A program made the translations under genes and the position numbers. Under the pieces are notes generated by a model. The model worked only from the letters and a program-made list of their open reading frames with translations. It did not search any database and was not told the DNA's origin. 64,000 bases of DNA from Xanthomonas massiliensis (GTDB lineage: Bacteria > Pseudomonadota > Gammaproteobacteria > Xanthomonadales > Xanthomonadaceae), in assembly GCF_900018785.1 (NCBI RefSeq), contig NZ_FCOY01000004.1, positions 1 through 64,000 on the forward strand, given 5' to 3'. Of this stretch, positions 38,912 through 47,716 are shown in pieces; position 1 is the first letter of the stretch; each line of letters begins with the position of its first letter.

Positions 38912-39498
38912 CGCGGCAGGTTCCGGCAAACGCCCGCCCGGGCGACGGTCTGTCGCCGGCTGCCGGCCATGGCGTCGTTGTCGCCGGCAGCGCGCCTGGC
39001 GGGGGCAGGTACCGGCCGCGGGGACCGGGCGCGAGGCGCAATGGGGAGGAACGGCAAACAGGACATGGCGGCGTCCGCGGGACTCGGCGAGGTGGGGATT
39101 CTATGCCGGCCGGCCCGGCGGCCGACGTTGGCACGGTTCATGCAGATAATCCCTTGCACCCGGGGTGGCCGCGCGCAGTGCGCGGGCCGGCATTGGAACA
39201 GGGGACGGCCATGGCGCACCCCGGGGAAGCACCTGCCGCCGATCATGGGCCATCGGCGGGCATCTCCCCGCACAGGCGCCCAGCAAAAAGCCCCGCGATC
39301 GCGGGGCTTTTTGCTGGATGGGTGCCGATGCCCGCCAGGGCCGGAACAGGGGGGATCCAGATATCCCGCCGGACATCGGCATAGAAAGCGTGGCCGACCG
39401 GAACGTGTCACTTTTGGACGCGATGGGTCATTCCGGAGACGCAGGATGCAGGCATGCGCGCCGTTGTGCAAGTACCGCGTCCGGTTTTGCCCAACCCG
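38912..39498. other. Long intergenic region, no gene recognised
   Basis: This 587-bp stretch between mnmG and a lipoprotein gene contains the mnmG promoter region (38912-39100) and a strong bidirectional terminator palindrome at 39280-39317. The sequence on both sides of the terminator is partly repeated (CCGATGCCCGCCAGGGCC and nearby). No coding region or structured RNA could be supported. Confidence 0.5.
39280..39317. terminator. Bidirectional rho-independent terminator
   Basis: A perfect palindrome: CCAGCAAAAAGCCCCGCG followed by its complement, ending CTTTTTGCTGG. It has an A-run on one side and a T-run on the other, so it can stop transcription from either direction. It sits in a long gene-free stretch rather than immediately after a gene. 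Confidence 0.8.
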
Positions 39499-39930
39499 TC
39501 ACTTGTCGGTATCCCCCGAACGCATCCGGCCCATGTTGCGCCACGGCGCGGTGGGCCTGCCCGACGGCGGCGTGGGGCGCTGCTGCGGCGGCGGCCGGTT
39601 CGGGCGCGGCCCGTTGCCCATCTGCGGCGGACGTTGCCCCGGGCCCGGGCCGGCATGCGGCGGGTACGGATGGCCGTCGGGCGGGCGCGGCCGGGGCGGC
39701 GGCGGCTGGCGGTAATAGCGGCGGCCGCCGTAGTCGTAGTACGGGTAGCCGTAGTAAAACGGCGTGTAGCCGTCCCAGCCACCGTAACCGCCGTAGTAGC
39801 CGTCGTAGCGGTAATAGGTGCCGCCACCGGTGCCGCGGTAGTAACCGCCGCCGGCGCCGGTGTAGTCGTAGGTGGCGCAACCGCCCAACAGGGCAGCGGC
39901 CGCCAGGGCGATCATCAGGTGCTTTTTCAT
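39499..39930 (-). CDS. Tyr/Gly- and Pro-rich small lipoprotein
   Basis: The 143-residue protein has a lipoprotein signal (LMIALAAAALLGGC, C18) followed by a low-complexity segment of Tyr and Gly (GGYYRGTGGGTYYRYDGYYGG pieces, residues 25-75) and a C-terminal half rich in Pro, Arg and Gly. GAGGGGG upstream of the ATG supports the start. Probably anchored to the outer membrane; function unknown. Confidence 0.75.
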   Translation of the reverse strand: MKKHLMIALAAAALLGGCATYDYTGAGGGYYRGTGGGTYYRYDGYYGGYGGWDGYTPFYYGYPYYDYGGRRYYRQPPPPRPRPPDGHPYPPHAGPGPGQRPPQMGNGPRPNRPPPQQRPTPPSGRPTAPWRNMGRMRSGDTDK

Positions 39931-40069
39931 CGGGCCCCCTCTCCGTGCATGTGGCCAGCTTCGGCGCCGGGCATTGAATCCGTCCTTAATTGGACCGGAT
40001 TCGCCCCGGCACGCGCCGGCGATACGCCATGGTGCTCGGACGGCGGGGCGCTGCGCTACCCTTTGCATC

Positions 40070-41032
40070 ATGGAAGCTTCCTCCCTGCCCAGCCACGACG
40101 ACGTGCTGGCGGCGGCGGTGCGCATCGCGCCCCATGCCCACGTCACGCCGGTCCTGCATTCGCACAGCCTCGACGCCCTCGCCGGGGCCGAGCTGCATTT
40201 CAAGGCCGAGCACCTGCAGCGCAGCGGCGCCTTCAAGTTCCGCGGCGCCTGCAACGCGGTGTGGTCGCTGCCCCCGGAACAGGCGGCGCGCGGGGTGGTG
40301 ACCCATTCCTCCGGCAACCACGGCGCGGCGCTGGCGCTGGCCGCGCGCACCCGCGGCATCGCCTGCCACGTGGTGGTGCCCGAGGGCGCGGTGGCGGCCA
40401 AGCTGGCCAACATCACCCGCCATGGCGCCACCTTGTGGCGCTGCGCGCCGAACATCGCCGCGCGCGAGGCCATGTGCGCCCAGGTGCAGGCCAGCACCGG
40501 CGCGGTGCTGGTGCATCCCTACGCCGACGCGGCGGTGATCGCCGGGCAGGGCACCGCGGCGCTGGAACTGCTCGGCCAGCAGCCCGGCCTGGACACCCTG
40601 GTGGTGCCGGTCGGCGGCGGCGGCCTGGCTGCCGGCACCCTGCTGGCGCTGCGCGGGGCGGCGCCGGACAGCCGGCTGGTGCTGGCCGAGCCGGCCGGAG
40701 CGGCCGACACCGCACGCTCGCTGGCCGCGGGCCGGCGCCTGGTGGACTTCGTCCCGGACACGATTTGCGACGGCCTGCGCGGCACCCTGGGCGAACCCAA
40801 CTTCGCCCTGCTGCGCGATGCCGCCGAGGTGATCGTGGTGGACGATGCCGCCGTGGTGGCGGCCATGCGCCTGCTCTGGCAGGTACTCAAGCAGACCGTG
40901 GAGCCGTCCTCGGCCACGGTCCTGGCCGCGGTGCTGGCCGAGCCGGCGCGCTTCGCCGGCCACCGCGTGGGCCTGCTGCTGTCCGGCGGCAACATCGACA
41001 TCGATGCCCTGCCCTGGACGCCCGTGGGATGA
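40070..41032 (+). CDS. PLP-dependent serine/threonine dehydratase family protein
   Basis: The 320-residue fold-type II PLP enzyme has the lysine motif SGAFKFRGACNAV, SSGNHGAALALAA, and the glycine loop VPVGGGGLAAG. It resembles short threonine dehydratases and serine racemases without the ACT domain. Substrate specificity (L-Thr, L-Ser, 3-hydroxyaspartate) cannot be fixed. Its stop overlaps the ATG of the YdcF gene (ATGA). Confidence 0.88.
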   Translation: MEASSLPSHDDVLAAAVRIAPHAHVTPVLHSHSLDALAGAELHFKAEHLQRSGAFKFRGACNAVWSLPPEQAARGVVTHSSGNHGAALALAARTRGIACHVVVPEGAVAAKLANITRHGATLWRCAPNIAAREAMCAQVQASTGAVLVHPYADAAVIAGQGTAALELLGQQPGLDTLVVPVGGGGLAAGTLLALRGAAPDSRLVLAEPAGAADTARSLAAGRRLVDFVPDTICDGLRGTLGEPNFALLRDAAEVIVVDDAAVVAAMRLLWQVLKQTVEPSSATVLAAVLAEPARFAGHRVGLLLSGGNIDIDALPWTPVG

Positions 41033-41634
41033 GCGCGGCGCACGTCCGCCCGCGCTGGCGCTGGCTGGCCTGGCTGTGCGTGGCGGTGGTGTTGTGGCTG
41101 GCCGGCGTGGTCGGCTGGATCTTCTGGGAAGGCTGGCGCGACCAGGCCGCGCCGGCCGACGCGATCATCGTGCTCGGCGCGGCTGCCTACGATGCGCGGC
41201 CTTCGCCGGTGTTCGAGGAACGCATCCGCCACGGCCTGGACCTGTACCGGCGCGGCTATGCCGCGACGCTGATCTTCACCGGCGGCTTCGGCGGCAGCGG
41301 CGCGCGCTTCTCCGAATCGCAGGTGGCGCGGCGCTATGCCCTGCGCCATGGCGTGCCGGCCGACGCGATCCTGATCGAGACCGCCTCGCGCACCACGCGC
41401 CAGAACCTGGTGCAGGCGCGCACGCTGATGCAGCGCCACGGGCTGCACAGCGCCATCGTCGTTTCCGACCCGCTGCACATGGCCCGCGCCATGCGCCTGT
41501 GCCGCGAGCTGGGCATCGCCGCGGTGCCCTCGGGCACGCCGAGCACGCGCTTCCGCAGCCTGCGCACCAGCTGGCGCTTCCTGCTGCAGGAGGTCTACTA
41601 CTTCCACCACGACCTGCTGCTGGGCAGCACCTGA
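41029..41634 (+). CDS. YdcF/SanA-like DUF218 membrane protein
   Basis: The 201-residue protein has one N-terminal membrane segment (residues 13-33) and a DUF218 domain with ADAIIVLGAAAYDARPSP, FTGGFGG and IVVSDPLHMARAMRLCREL. SanA and ElyC of this family affect envelope integrity and cell wall precursor metabolism. Translationally coupled to the dehydratase gene. Confidence 0.87.
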   Translation: MSAAHVRPRWRWLAWLCVAVVLWLAGVVGWIFWEGWRDQAAPADAIIVLGAAAYDARPSPVFEERIRHGLDLYRRGYAATLIFTGGFGGSGARFSESQVARRYALRHGVPADAILIETASRTTRQNLVQARTLMQRHGLHSAIVVSDPLHMARAMRLCRELGIAAVPSGTPSTRFRSLRTSWRFLLQEVYYFHHDLLLGST

Positions 41635-41675
41635 GCGGCCGCTATCATGGCCGCTCGACGACACCGGGAGCGACC

Positions 41676-42107
41676 ATGAGCCAGGACACCGCCGACGCCC
41701 GCCAGCAGGCCATCGCCCTGGTGCGCGACTACTACGAGGCCTTCAACCGCGGCGACTGGGACGGCATGCTCGGCCTGCTGGCCGGGGACGTGGTCCACGA
41801 TCTCAACCAGGGCGCGCGCGAGCGCGGGCGCGATGCCTTCGCCGCGTTCCTGGCGCGGAGGGACGCCAGCTACCGCGAGCGGCTGGAAGACGTGGTGGTG
41901 ATGGCCAGCGACGACGGCGTCCGCGTCGCGGCCGAGCATGTGGTCCACGGCGAATATCTGCGCAGCGAGTCCGGCCTGCCCAAGGCCCACGGCCAGCAGT
42001 ACGTGCTGCCCGGCGGCACGTTCTTCGAGGTGCGCGACGGACGCATCGCCCGGGTCAGCGACCACTACAACCTGCAGGACTGGATCGCGCAGGTCGAGGC
42101 CGGCTGA
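41676..42107 (+). CDS. NTF2-like / ketosteroid isomerase-related protein
   Basis: The 143-residue protein has the SnoaL/NTF2 cone fold signature: ALVRDYYEAFNRGDWDGMLGLLAGDVVHDLNQG at the start and FFEVRDGRIARVSDHYNLQDWIAQV at the end. These proteins form small-molecule pockets, often as isomerases or unknown enzymes. GGGAG precedes the ATG. Function unknown. Confidence 0.85.
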   Translation: MSQDTADARQQAIALVRDYYEAFNRGDWDGMLGLLAGDVVHDLNQGARERGRDAFAAFLARRDASYRERLEDVVVMASDDGVRVAAEHVVHGEYLRSESGLPKAHGQQYVLPGGTFFEVRDGRIARVSDHYNLQDWIAQVEAG

Positions 42108-42249
42108 GGCCAGCCGGCGTTCCAGGTTCCCGGTCCGGGACGGGAACGGCCGGGCGCGGCTATTCCCCCGGCGTGCTTCCGGCTGCGTCGCGCGCCTTCT
42201 CCGTACGGTCACCCTCGTTGCTTCGGTGCCAGCGGTGCGGCGGGCGGGC

Positions 42250-43134
42250 TCAGCCGGGCCGCCGGCGGATCGGGATCGAGGCCAGCGGGACGGCGGCGAT
42301 CTCCTGGCCCTGGTCGCGGATCGGTGCCCCCGGTTCAGGCGCCCAGGCCTGGGCGTAGATCACCTCCCAGGTGCTGGGCAGCTTGCCGTCCACCCGGCGC
42401 AACGGTTCGTAGGCCGCGGTCGCCGCGGCCAGGCGGCCCTTGCCGGTCAGCGTGCGGCGCCGGCTTGCCAGCGCGTTGCCGGCACCGGTGGCGCGCAGTT
42501 CGCGCAGCAGCGCCGGCAGGTCGGCATAGGTCAGGGTGAACAGGTCGCGGTCCAGCACCGGGTCGCGGAACCCGGCCATCAGCAGGGCGTCGCCGAGCTG
42601 GGCGATCGGTGTGGCCGGATGCACGTGCGGCGCGTCGTCGCCGGCGGCGAAGGCCTCGCGCAGTTCGAGCAGCGTCTCCGGGCCGTAGGTGGAGCACAGC
42701 AGCAGGCCGCCCGGGCGCAGCACCCGGCGCAGGCCGGCCAGCAGTGCCGGCAGGTCGTCGGTCCACGGCAGGCACAGGTTGGCGAACACCACGTCCACGC
42801 TGTGGTCGGCCAGCGGCACGGCGCGCGCGTCGCCGGCCACGCGCGCGAACGGGCGCCACCAGCCGGCGTGCCGCTTCGCCTGGCGCAGCATCGCCGGCGA
42901 CAGGTCCAGGGCGATCACCTGCGCCGTCGGCCAGCGCTTCTTCATCGCCGCGCTGGCCTGGCCGGTGCCGGCGCCCAGGTCCAGGACCACGCGGGGCACG
43001 CGGTCGTCGAGGTAGGCCAGCGATTCGAGCAGATGGGTGCGGGCTTCGTGGGCCAGCGCGGCAGCGCCGTCGTAGGTGGCCGCGGCGCGGTCGGCGGCGC
43101 GGCGCACCTGGCGGAGGTCGAACATCTCGGTCAT
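42250..43134 (-). CDS. bioC: Malonyl-ACP O-methyltransferase
   Basis: BioC methylates malonyl-ACP to start pimeloyl synthesis for biotin. The 294-residue SAM methyltransferase shows motif I VLDLGAGTGQAS, LDLSPAMLRQAK and FANLCLPWTDDL, features shared by BioC proteins. It is the last gene of the minus-strand series bioB, bioF, bioH, SDR, bioC. A 244-bp GC-rich gap precedes it. Confidence 0.9.
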   Translation of the reverse strand: MTEMFDLRQVRRAADRAAATYDGAAALAHEARTHLLESLAYLDDRVPRVVLDLGAGTGQASAAMKKRWPTAQVIALDLSPAMLRQAKRHAGWWRPFARVAGDARAVPLADHSVDVVFANLCLPWTDDLPALLAGLRRVLRPGGLLLCSTYGPETLLELREAFAAGDDAPHVHPATPIAQLGDALLMAGFRDPVLDRDLFTLTYADLPALLRELRATGAGNALASRRRTLTGKGRLAAATAAYEPLRRVDGKLPSTWEVIYAQAWAPEPGAPIRDQGQEIAAVPLASIPIRRRPG

Positions 43135-43378
43135 GCGTGCATTGTCGCGGCTGCGCCGGCCGGCGGCGAGCGCGGCGGCCTGGCGGCGGCACCGCGAACC
43201 GCGGTGGCCGGGCCACGACGCGTGGGCGGCAGCCCCCGTCGGACCGGAGGGGCATGTCGCGGCGGCCTGCGTTCGCGCCGCTTCCCGGCTTGCGGCGCGG
43301 CCACCGGCGGACGCTTCGGAGGCAGGCCGGCCGCCGGGCAATGCCGGCCGGCGTTCCGCGTCCCGGCCGCCGGCGTGC

Positions 43379-44167
43379 CTAGAACGTGCCGGGGTAGGCG
43401 CCGCCGTCGATCAGCAGGTTCTGGCCGGTGACGTAGCCGGCGTGCGCGCTGCACAGGAAGGCGCAGGCGGCGCCGAATTCCTCGGCGGTGCCGAAGCGCC
43501 CGGCCGGCACCTCGGCCCGCTGCGCGGCGGCGATGGCGGCCTCGTCCCCGCCGCCGGCCTCGGCACGGATGCGGAAGGTCTGGCGCAGGCGGTCGGTGAG
43601 GAAGCGCCCGGGCAGCAGGTTGTTGATGGTCACCCCGCTGCCGGCGATGCGCGGGTTGCGAGCCAGCCCGGCGACGAAGCCGGTCAGGCCGGAACGGGCG
43701 CCGTTGGACAGGCCGAGGATGTCGATGGGCGCCTTCACCGAGTTGGAGGTGATGTTGACGATGCGGCCGAAGCCGCGCGCGCACATTGCGTCCACCGTGG
43801 CGCGGATCAGCGCGATCGGGGCGAGCATGTTGGCGTCGATCGCGGCCAGCCAGTCCTGCCGGGTCCAGTCGCGGAAGTCGCCCGGGGGCGGGCCGCCGGC
43901 GTTGTTGACCAGGATGTCCACTTGCGGGCAGGCCGCCAGCGCGGCTTCGCGCCCGGCCTCGGTGGCCACGTCGGCGACGACCGCGCGGACCTGGCCGGCG
44001 CCCGGCAGGGCGCGCAGCCGGGCGGCGGCCTGTTCCAGCGCCGGCGCGTGGCGCGCGGCGATGACGACGTGCGCGCCCTCGGCGGCCAGCGCCTGTGCAC
44101 AGCCCAGCCCCAGCCCCTTGCTGGCGCCGCATACCAGCGCCCAGCGTCCGGCGATGCCCAGATCCAT
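43379..44167 (-). CDS. SDR-family oxidoreductase lacking the canonical catalytic Tyr
   Basis: The 262-residue short-chain dehydrogenase has a cofactor motif ALVCGASKGLGLGCA, NNAGGPPPG and the C-terminal GQNLLIDGGAYPGTF. The segment that normally reads YxxxK appears as SNGAR, so the catalytic Tyr and Lys are Ser and Arg. Such non-canonical SDRs of the BKR-like type are known, but their activity is unclear. It lies inside the biotin gene cluster; whether it acts in biotin synthesis is unknown. Confidence 0.85.
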   Translation of the reverse strand: MDLGIAGRWALVCGASKGLGLGCAQALAAEGAHVVIAARHAPALEQAAARLRALPGAGQVRAVVADVATEAGREAALAACPQVDILVNNAGGPPPGDFRDWTRQDWLAAIDANMLAPIALIRATVDAMCARGFGRIVNITSNSVKAPIDILGLSNGARSGLTGFVAGLARNPRIAGSGVTINNLLPGRFLTDRLRQTFRIRAEAGGGDEAAIAAAQRAEVPAGRFGTAEEFGAACAFLCSAHAGYVTGQNLLIDGGAYPGTF

Positions 44168-44214
44168 GTCGCGTGTCCCGTGGGAAACCGGCGGCCATGA
44201 TCGGGCGCCGGCGT

Positions 44215-44760
44215 CGCGGCGGCCAGTCCCGGTGTCCCGCGGCGCGCGCCTGCAGCGCGTCGAGCAGGGCGGCCATCTGGGCGGGTTGGGCGAGGAACGG
44301 CGCATGGCCGGTGCCCGGCAGGGTGGTCTCGGCGGCGTCGGGCATGGCGGCTGGGACCAGGCGGTCGCGCTGGCCGGCGATCCATGGCGCCGGCGTCGCG
44401 GCGGCAGTCCCGGTGCCCCGCGGCGCGCGCCTGCAGCACATCGAGCAGGGCGGCCATCTGGGCGGATCGGGAGAGGAACGGCGCATGGCCGGTGCCCGGC
44501 AGGGTGGCCTCGGCGGCGTCGGGCATGGCGGCTGGGACCAGGCGGTCGCGCTGGCCGGCGATCCACGGCGCCGGCATCGCGGCGGCTAGTCCCGTTGACC
44601 CGCGGTGCGCGCCTGCAGCGCGTCGAGCAGGGCGGCCACCTGGGCGGGTCGGGCGAGGAACGGCGCATGGCCGGTGCCTGCCAGGGTGGTTTCGACGGCG
44701 TCGGGCATGGCCGCTGCCGCCACGCGCATCGCGGCGGCCGGGACCAGGCGGTCGCGCTGG
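44215..44760 (-). repeat. Three tandem copies of the bioH 3' end (period about 181-182 bp)
   Basis: The block starting CGCGGCGG.AGTCCCG recurs at 44215, 44397 and 44578. The copy at 44578 onward is the true 3' end of bioH; the other two lie beyond its stop codon and encode, in shifted frames, recognisable parts such as AGQRDRLVP and GTGHAPF. The copies differ by a few substitutions and small indels. This is a partial tandem duplication of about 60 codons, including the codon of the catalytic histidine. Confidence 0.85.
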
Positions 44761-45362
44761 CCGGCGATCCACAGCGCCGGCGCCGCGATGTCCGGCAGGC
44801 GCGCGCGCAGGTCGCAGGTCTCCAGCAGGTCCAGGCCGTCGCGCAGCGCCGCCGCCGTGGGCGCGCCGCGCTCGACGATGGCGTGGCGCAGCGTATGCAG
44901 CGTCGCCGGACCGTCGTGCCGGCCCATCAGGTCGAGCGCGACGAAACGGTCCACCGTGGCGGGGAAGTCGGCGGCCAGCTCGGCGGCGAACCGGCGCAGC
45001 TGCTGCGGGGCGATCGCGTCCGTCCAGTCCGGTCCGCGCACGAAGCGCGGGCTGGAGGCGACCATCGCCAGGCCGCGCACGCGCTGTGGGCGCGTGGCCG
45101 CGGCATGCAGGGCGAACAGGCCGCCCAGCGACCAGCCCAGCCACAGTGCCGGCGGCAGCACCGCCGCGAGCGTGGCCACCACCGGTTCCAGCGCCAGCGG
45201 CAGGCGGTCGCCGCGGCTGTGGCCGTGGCCGGGCAGGTCGACCAGGTGCAGCTGGAAGCGGTCGGACAGCTGCTCCACCAGGGGCGCGAACACCGCCGCG
45301 TTGAGGGCCCAGCCGTGCAGCAGGACCAGGGCCGGGCCGCGGCCGGTGACCTGGATGTGCAT
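44586..45362 (-). CDS. bioH: Pimeloyl-ACP methyl ester carboxylesterase
   Basis: BioH removes the methyl group from pimeloyl-ACP methyl ester. The 258-residue alpha/beta hydrolase has nucleophile S in LGWSLGG, D in AGQRDRLVP and H in GTGHAPF, and the N-terminal LVLLHGWALNAAVF. The gene is 10 bp after bioF. Its 3' end has been duplicated in tandem downstream, but the gene itself appears complete. Confidence 0.92.
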   Translation of the reverse strand: MHIQVTGRGPALVLLHGWALNAAVFAPLVEQLSDRFQLHLVDLPGHGHSRGDRLPLALEPVVATLAAVLPPALWLGWSLGGLFALHAAATRPQRVRGLAMVASSPRFVRGPDWTDAIAPQQLRRFAAELAADFPATVDRFVALDLMGRHDGPATLHTLRHAIVERGAPTAAALRDGLDLLETCDLRARLPDIAAPALWIAGQRDRLVPAAAMRVAAAAMPDAVETTLAGTGHAPFLARPAQVAALLDALQARTAGQRD

Positions 45363-45372
45363 CCCGGCGCGC

Positions 45373-46569
45373 TCAGCCGGCCGCGGCGAGCGGCAGGCGG
45401 TCGCGGACCCGGGCGATCGCCTCCGCCAGGCCCGCCACCTGTTCCTCGGTGTGCAGGGCGGACAGGGTGATGCGCAGGCGGGCGTGCCCTTCGGGTACCG
45501 CCGGCGGCCGCATCGCGGTGACGCGGTAACCCGCCTCGTCCAGCTGCGCGGCGATCGCGTCCGGCCGCGCTTCGTCGCCGAAGGCCAGCAGCTGGATCGG
45601 GGTGTCGCCCGCCGCGGTCCGCAGGCCCAGGCGCTGGGCATGGCGGCGGAAGCCGGCGATGCGCTCGGCCAGGCGCTCGCGGCGCCAGTCGTCGCGGCGG
45701 GCCAGGCGCACCGCGACGCGCATGGCCGCGGCCATCGGCAGCGCGGGGGCGCCGCCGAGCAGCCATGGCCGCGCGGTCTCGGCCAGGTGCTCGATCAGCG
45801 CGCTCTCGCCGACCACCACCGCGCCCGCGCCCCCCAGCGCGGTATCCAGCGCGATCCCCAGCAGCGGCACCTGGGCCACGCCCAGGCCGGCGTCGGCGAC
45901 GCTGCCGCGGCCCTGCGGGCCGAGCACGCCGATGCCGTGGGCATCGTCCACGTAGACCAGCGCGCGCTGCATCTGCCCGGCCAGGGTCAGCGCGCGCAAC
46001 GGCGCGATCTCGCCGTCGATGGCGAACACGCCCTCGCTGGCCAGCAGCGCGGCCCCGGTGCCGGCCAGTTCCAGCTGGCGCAGCGCACCTTCCGGATCGC
46101 GATGCGGGTAGCGGCGCAGCCGGCATCCGGCCAGGCGCGTGGCATCGAACAGGCTGGGGCGGTTGAGGCGGTCGTGCACGCACACGTCGCCTTCCTCGCC
46201 CAGCAGTGCCTGCTGCACGGCGAGGTTGGCCAGGTACGCATCGGCGAACAGCAGGGCGGCCGGGTATTCCAGCCAGTCGGCGATCTCGCGCTCGAGCTGC
46301 ACGTGCAGCGCGTGGCGGATGCCGGCGGCCGGGGTTCCCCCGGCGCCGACGCCTTCGCGCGCGGCGGTGTCCTGCAGCGCCGCGGCGACCTCGAACTGCT
46401 GCGCCAGGCCGAGGTAGTCGTGGCCGCTGAAGCCGGCCAGCCAGCGCCCGCCGACCTGCACGCGCGTGCCGTCGCGGCGCTCGACCGGGGCGGGGGCGCC
46501 GGCGCGGCCGAGCGCGGTGCGCAGGCGGCGTTCGGCCTGGATGCGGTCGTGCAGATCGGCGCGTGCCAT
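45373..46569 (-). CDS. bioF: BioF-family (8-amino-7-oxononanoate synthase-like) protein without the PLP lysine
   Basis: The 398-residue protein is collinear with Bio[31 protein letters not shown] and [22 protein letters not shown] segments are all present. BioF joins pimeloyl-ACP and alanine with PLP as cofactor. However, the position of the PLP-binding lysine (GKxxG in BioF) reads DTALGG here (residues 242-247), and the whole protein contains no lysine. The His that stacks on PLP (SHAS in E. coli) reads NRPS (136-139). The Asp/His of DDAHG are kept. There is no frameshift. It therefore cannot form the usual Schiff base, and may be an inactive or re-purposed paralogue. Confidence 0.85.
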   Translation of the reverse strand: MARADLHDRIQAERRLRTALGRAGAPAPVERRDGTRVQVGGRWLAGFSGHDYLGLAQQFEVAAALQDTAAREGVGAGGTPAAGIRHALHVQLEREIADWLEYPAALLFADAYLANLAVQQALLGEEGDVCVHDRLNRPSLFDATRLAGCRLRRYPHRDPEGALRQLELAGTGAALLASEGVFAIDGEIAPLRALTLAGQMQRALVYVDDAHGIGVLGPQGRGSVADAGLGVAQVPLLGIALDTALGGAGAVVVGESALIEHLAETARPWLLGGAPALPMAAAMRVAVRLARRDDWRRERLAERIAGFRRHAQRLGLRTAAGDTPIQLLAFGDEARPDAIAAQLDEAGYRVTAMRPPAVPEGHARLRITLSALHTEEQVAGLAEAIARVRDRLPLAAAG

Positions 46570-46632
46570 GGCGTCCTGTCCGGGGCGGGGGACGCGTAGC
46601 GTAGCAGCGCGGACCGGGGCCGCGACGGACGG

Positions 46633-47667
46633 TCAGGCGGCGCGGGTGCTGGGACCGGGGGCGGTGATGTCGGCGTGGACGGTGTGCGGGTGGTCGTGCT
46701 CGCCGGCGTCCACCGTCACCTGCATCGGCCGCAGGCCCAGGCGCGCGAACAGCGCCAGGTCGCGTTCGGTGTCCGGGTTGCCGGTGGTCAGCAGCTTCTC
46801 GCCGTAGAAGATCGAGTTGGCGCCGGCCAGGAAGCACAGCGCCTGCAGCTCGTCGCTCATCGCCTCGCGCCCGGCCGACAGCCGCACCATCGAGGCCGGC
46901 ATGGCGATGCGCGCCACCGCGATCATGCGCACGAACTCGAACGGGTCCAGCTCGGCGGCGCCGTGCAGCGGCGTGCCGGCCACCTGCACCAGCCGGTTGA
47001 TCGGCACCGAGTCCGGATGCGCCGGCAGGTTAGCCAGCGCCAGCAGCAGGCCGACGCGGTGCGCGCGGGTCTCGCCCATGCCGACGATGCCGCCGCAGCA
47101 GGTCTTCAGCCCGGCATCGCGCACGCGCTCGAGCGTGTCCAGCCGGTCCTGGTACTGGCGGGTGTGGATGATCGCGTCGTAGTAGTCCGGCGCGGTGTCG
47201 AGGTTGTGGTTGTAGTAGTCCAGCCCGGCGTCCTTGAGCGCGCGCGCCTGGCCGTCGTCGAGCATGCCCAGGGTGGCGCAGGTCTCCAGGCCCAGCGCCT
47301 TCACCTCGCGGATCATCGCCGCCACCTTGGGGATGTCGCGGTCCTTGGGCGAGCGCCACGCCGCGCCCATGCAGAAGCGCGAGGCGCCGGCGGCCTTGGC
47401 CTGGCGCGCCCTGGCCACCACCGCCTCGGTCTCCATCAGCTTCTGCGCGCCGACGCCGGTGTCGTAGCGCTGCGCCTGCGGGCAGTAGGCGCAGTCCTCC
47501 GGGCAGCCGCCGGTCTTGACCGACAGCAGGGTGGAGACCTGCACCTCGCCCGGGTCGAAGTGCTCGCGGTGCACGCCGGCGGCGCGGTACAGCAGCTCGG
47601 TCAGCGGCAGGTCGAACAGCGCGTGCAGTTCCTCGGCACGCCAGTCGTGGCGGATGACAGCAGGCAT
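46633..47667 (-). CDS. bioB: Biotin synthase
   Basis: BioB inserts sulfur into dethiobiotin by radical SAM chemistry. The 344-residue protein has the radical SAM cluster motif [12 protein letters not shown], the [2Fe-2S] ligands in FCMGAAW, ETCATLG and [12 protein letters not shown], and MVRLSAGRE. It appears fully functional. The start [14 protein letters not shown] at 47667 is favoured by GGAG upstream; the frame is open 27 codons further. It is the promoter-proximal gene of the biotin series and is divergent from comF. Confidence 0.96.
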   Translation of the reverse strand: MPAVIRHDWRAEELHALFDLPLTELLYRAAGVHREHFDPGEVQVSTLLSVKTGGCPEDCAYCPQAQRYDTGVGAQKLMETEAVVARARQAKAAGASRFCMGAAWRSPKDRDIPKVAAMIREVKALGLETCATLGMLDDGQARALKDAGLDYYNHNLDTAPDYYDAIIHTRQYQDRLDTLERVRDAGLKTCCGGIVGMGETRAHRVGLLLALANLPAHPDSVPINRLVQVAGTPLHGAAELDPFEFVRMIAVARIAMPASMVRLSAGREAMSDELQALCFLAGANSIFYGEKLLTTGNPDTERDLALFARLGLRPMQVTVDAGEHDHPHTVHADITAPGPSTRAA

Positions 47668-47716
47668 GGGGTTCTCCTGACGGCGGCGGCGGGAAGCGCG
47701 CGGCAGTCTGGACAGC

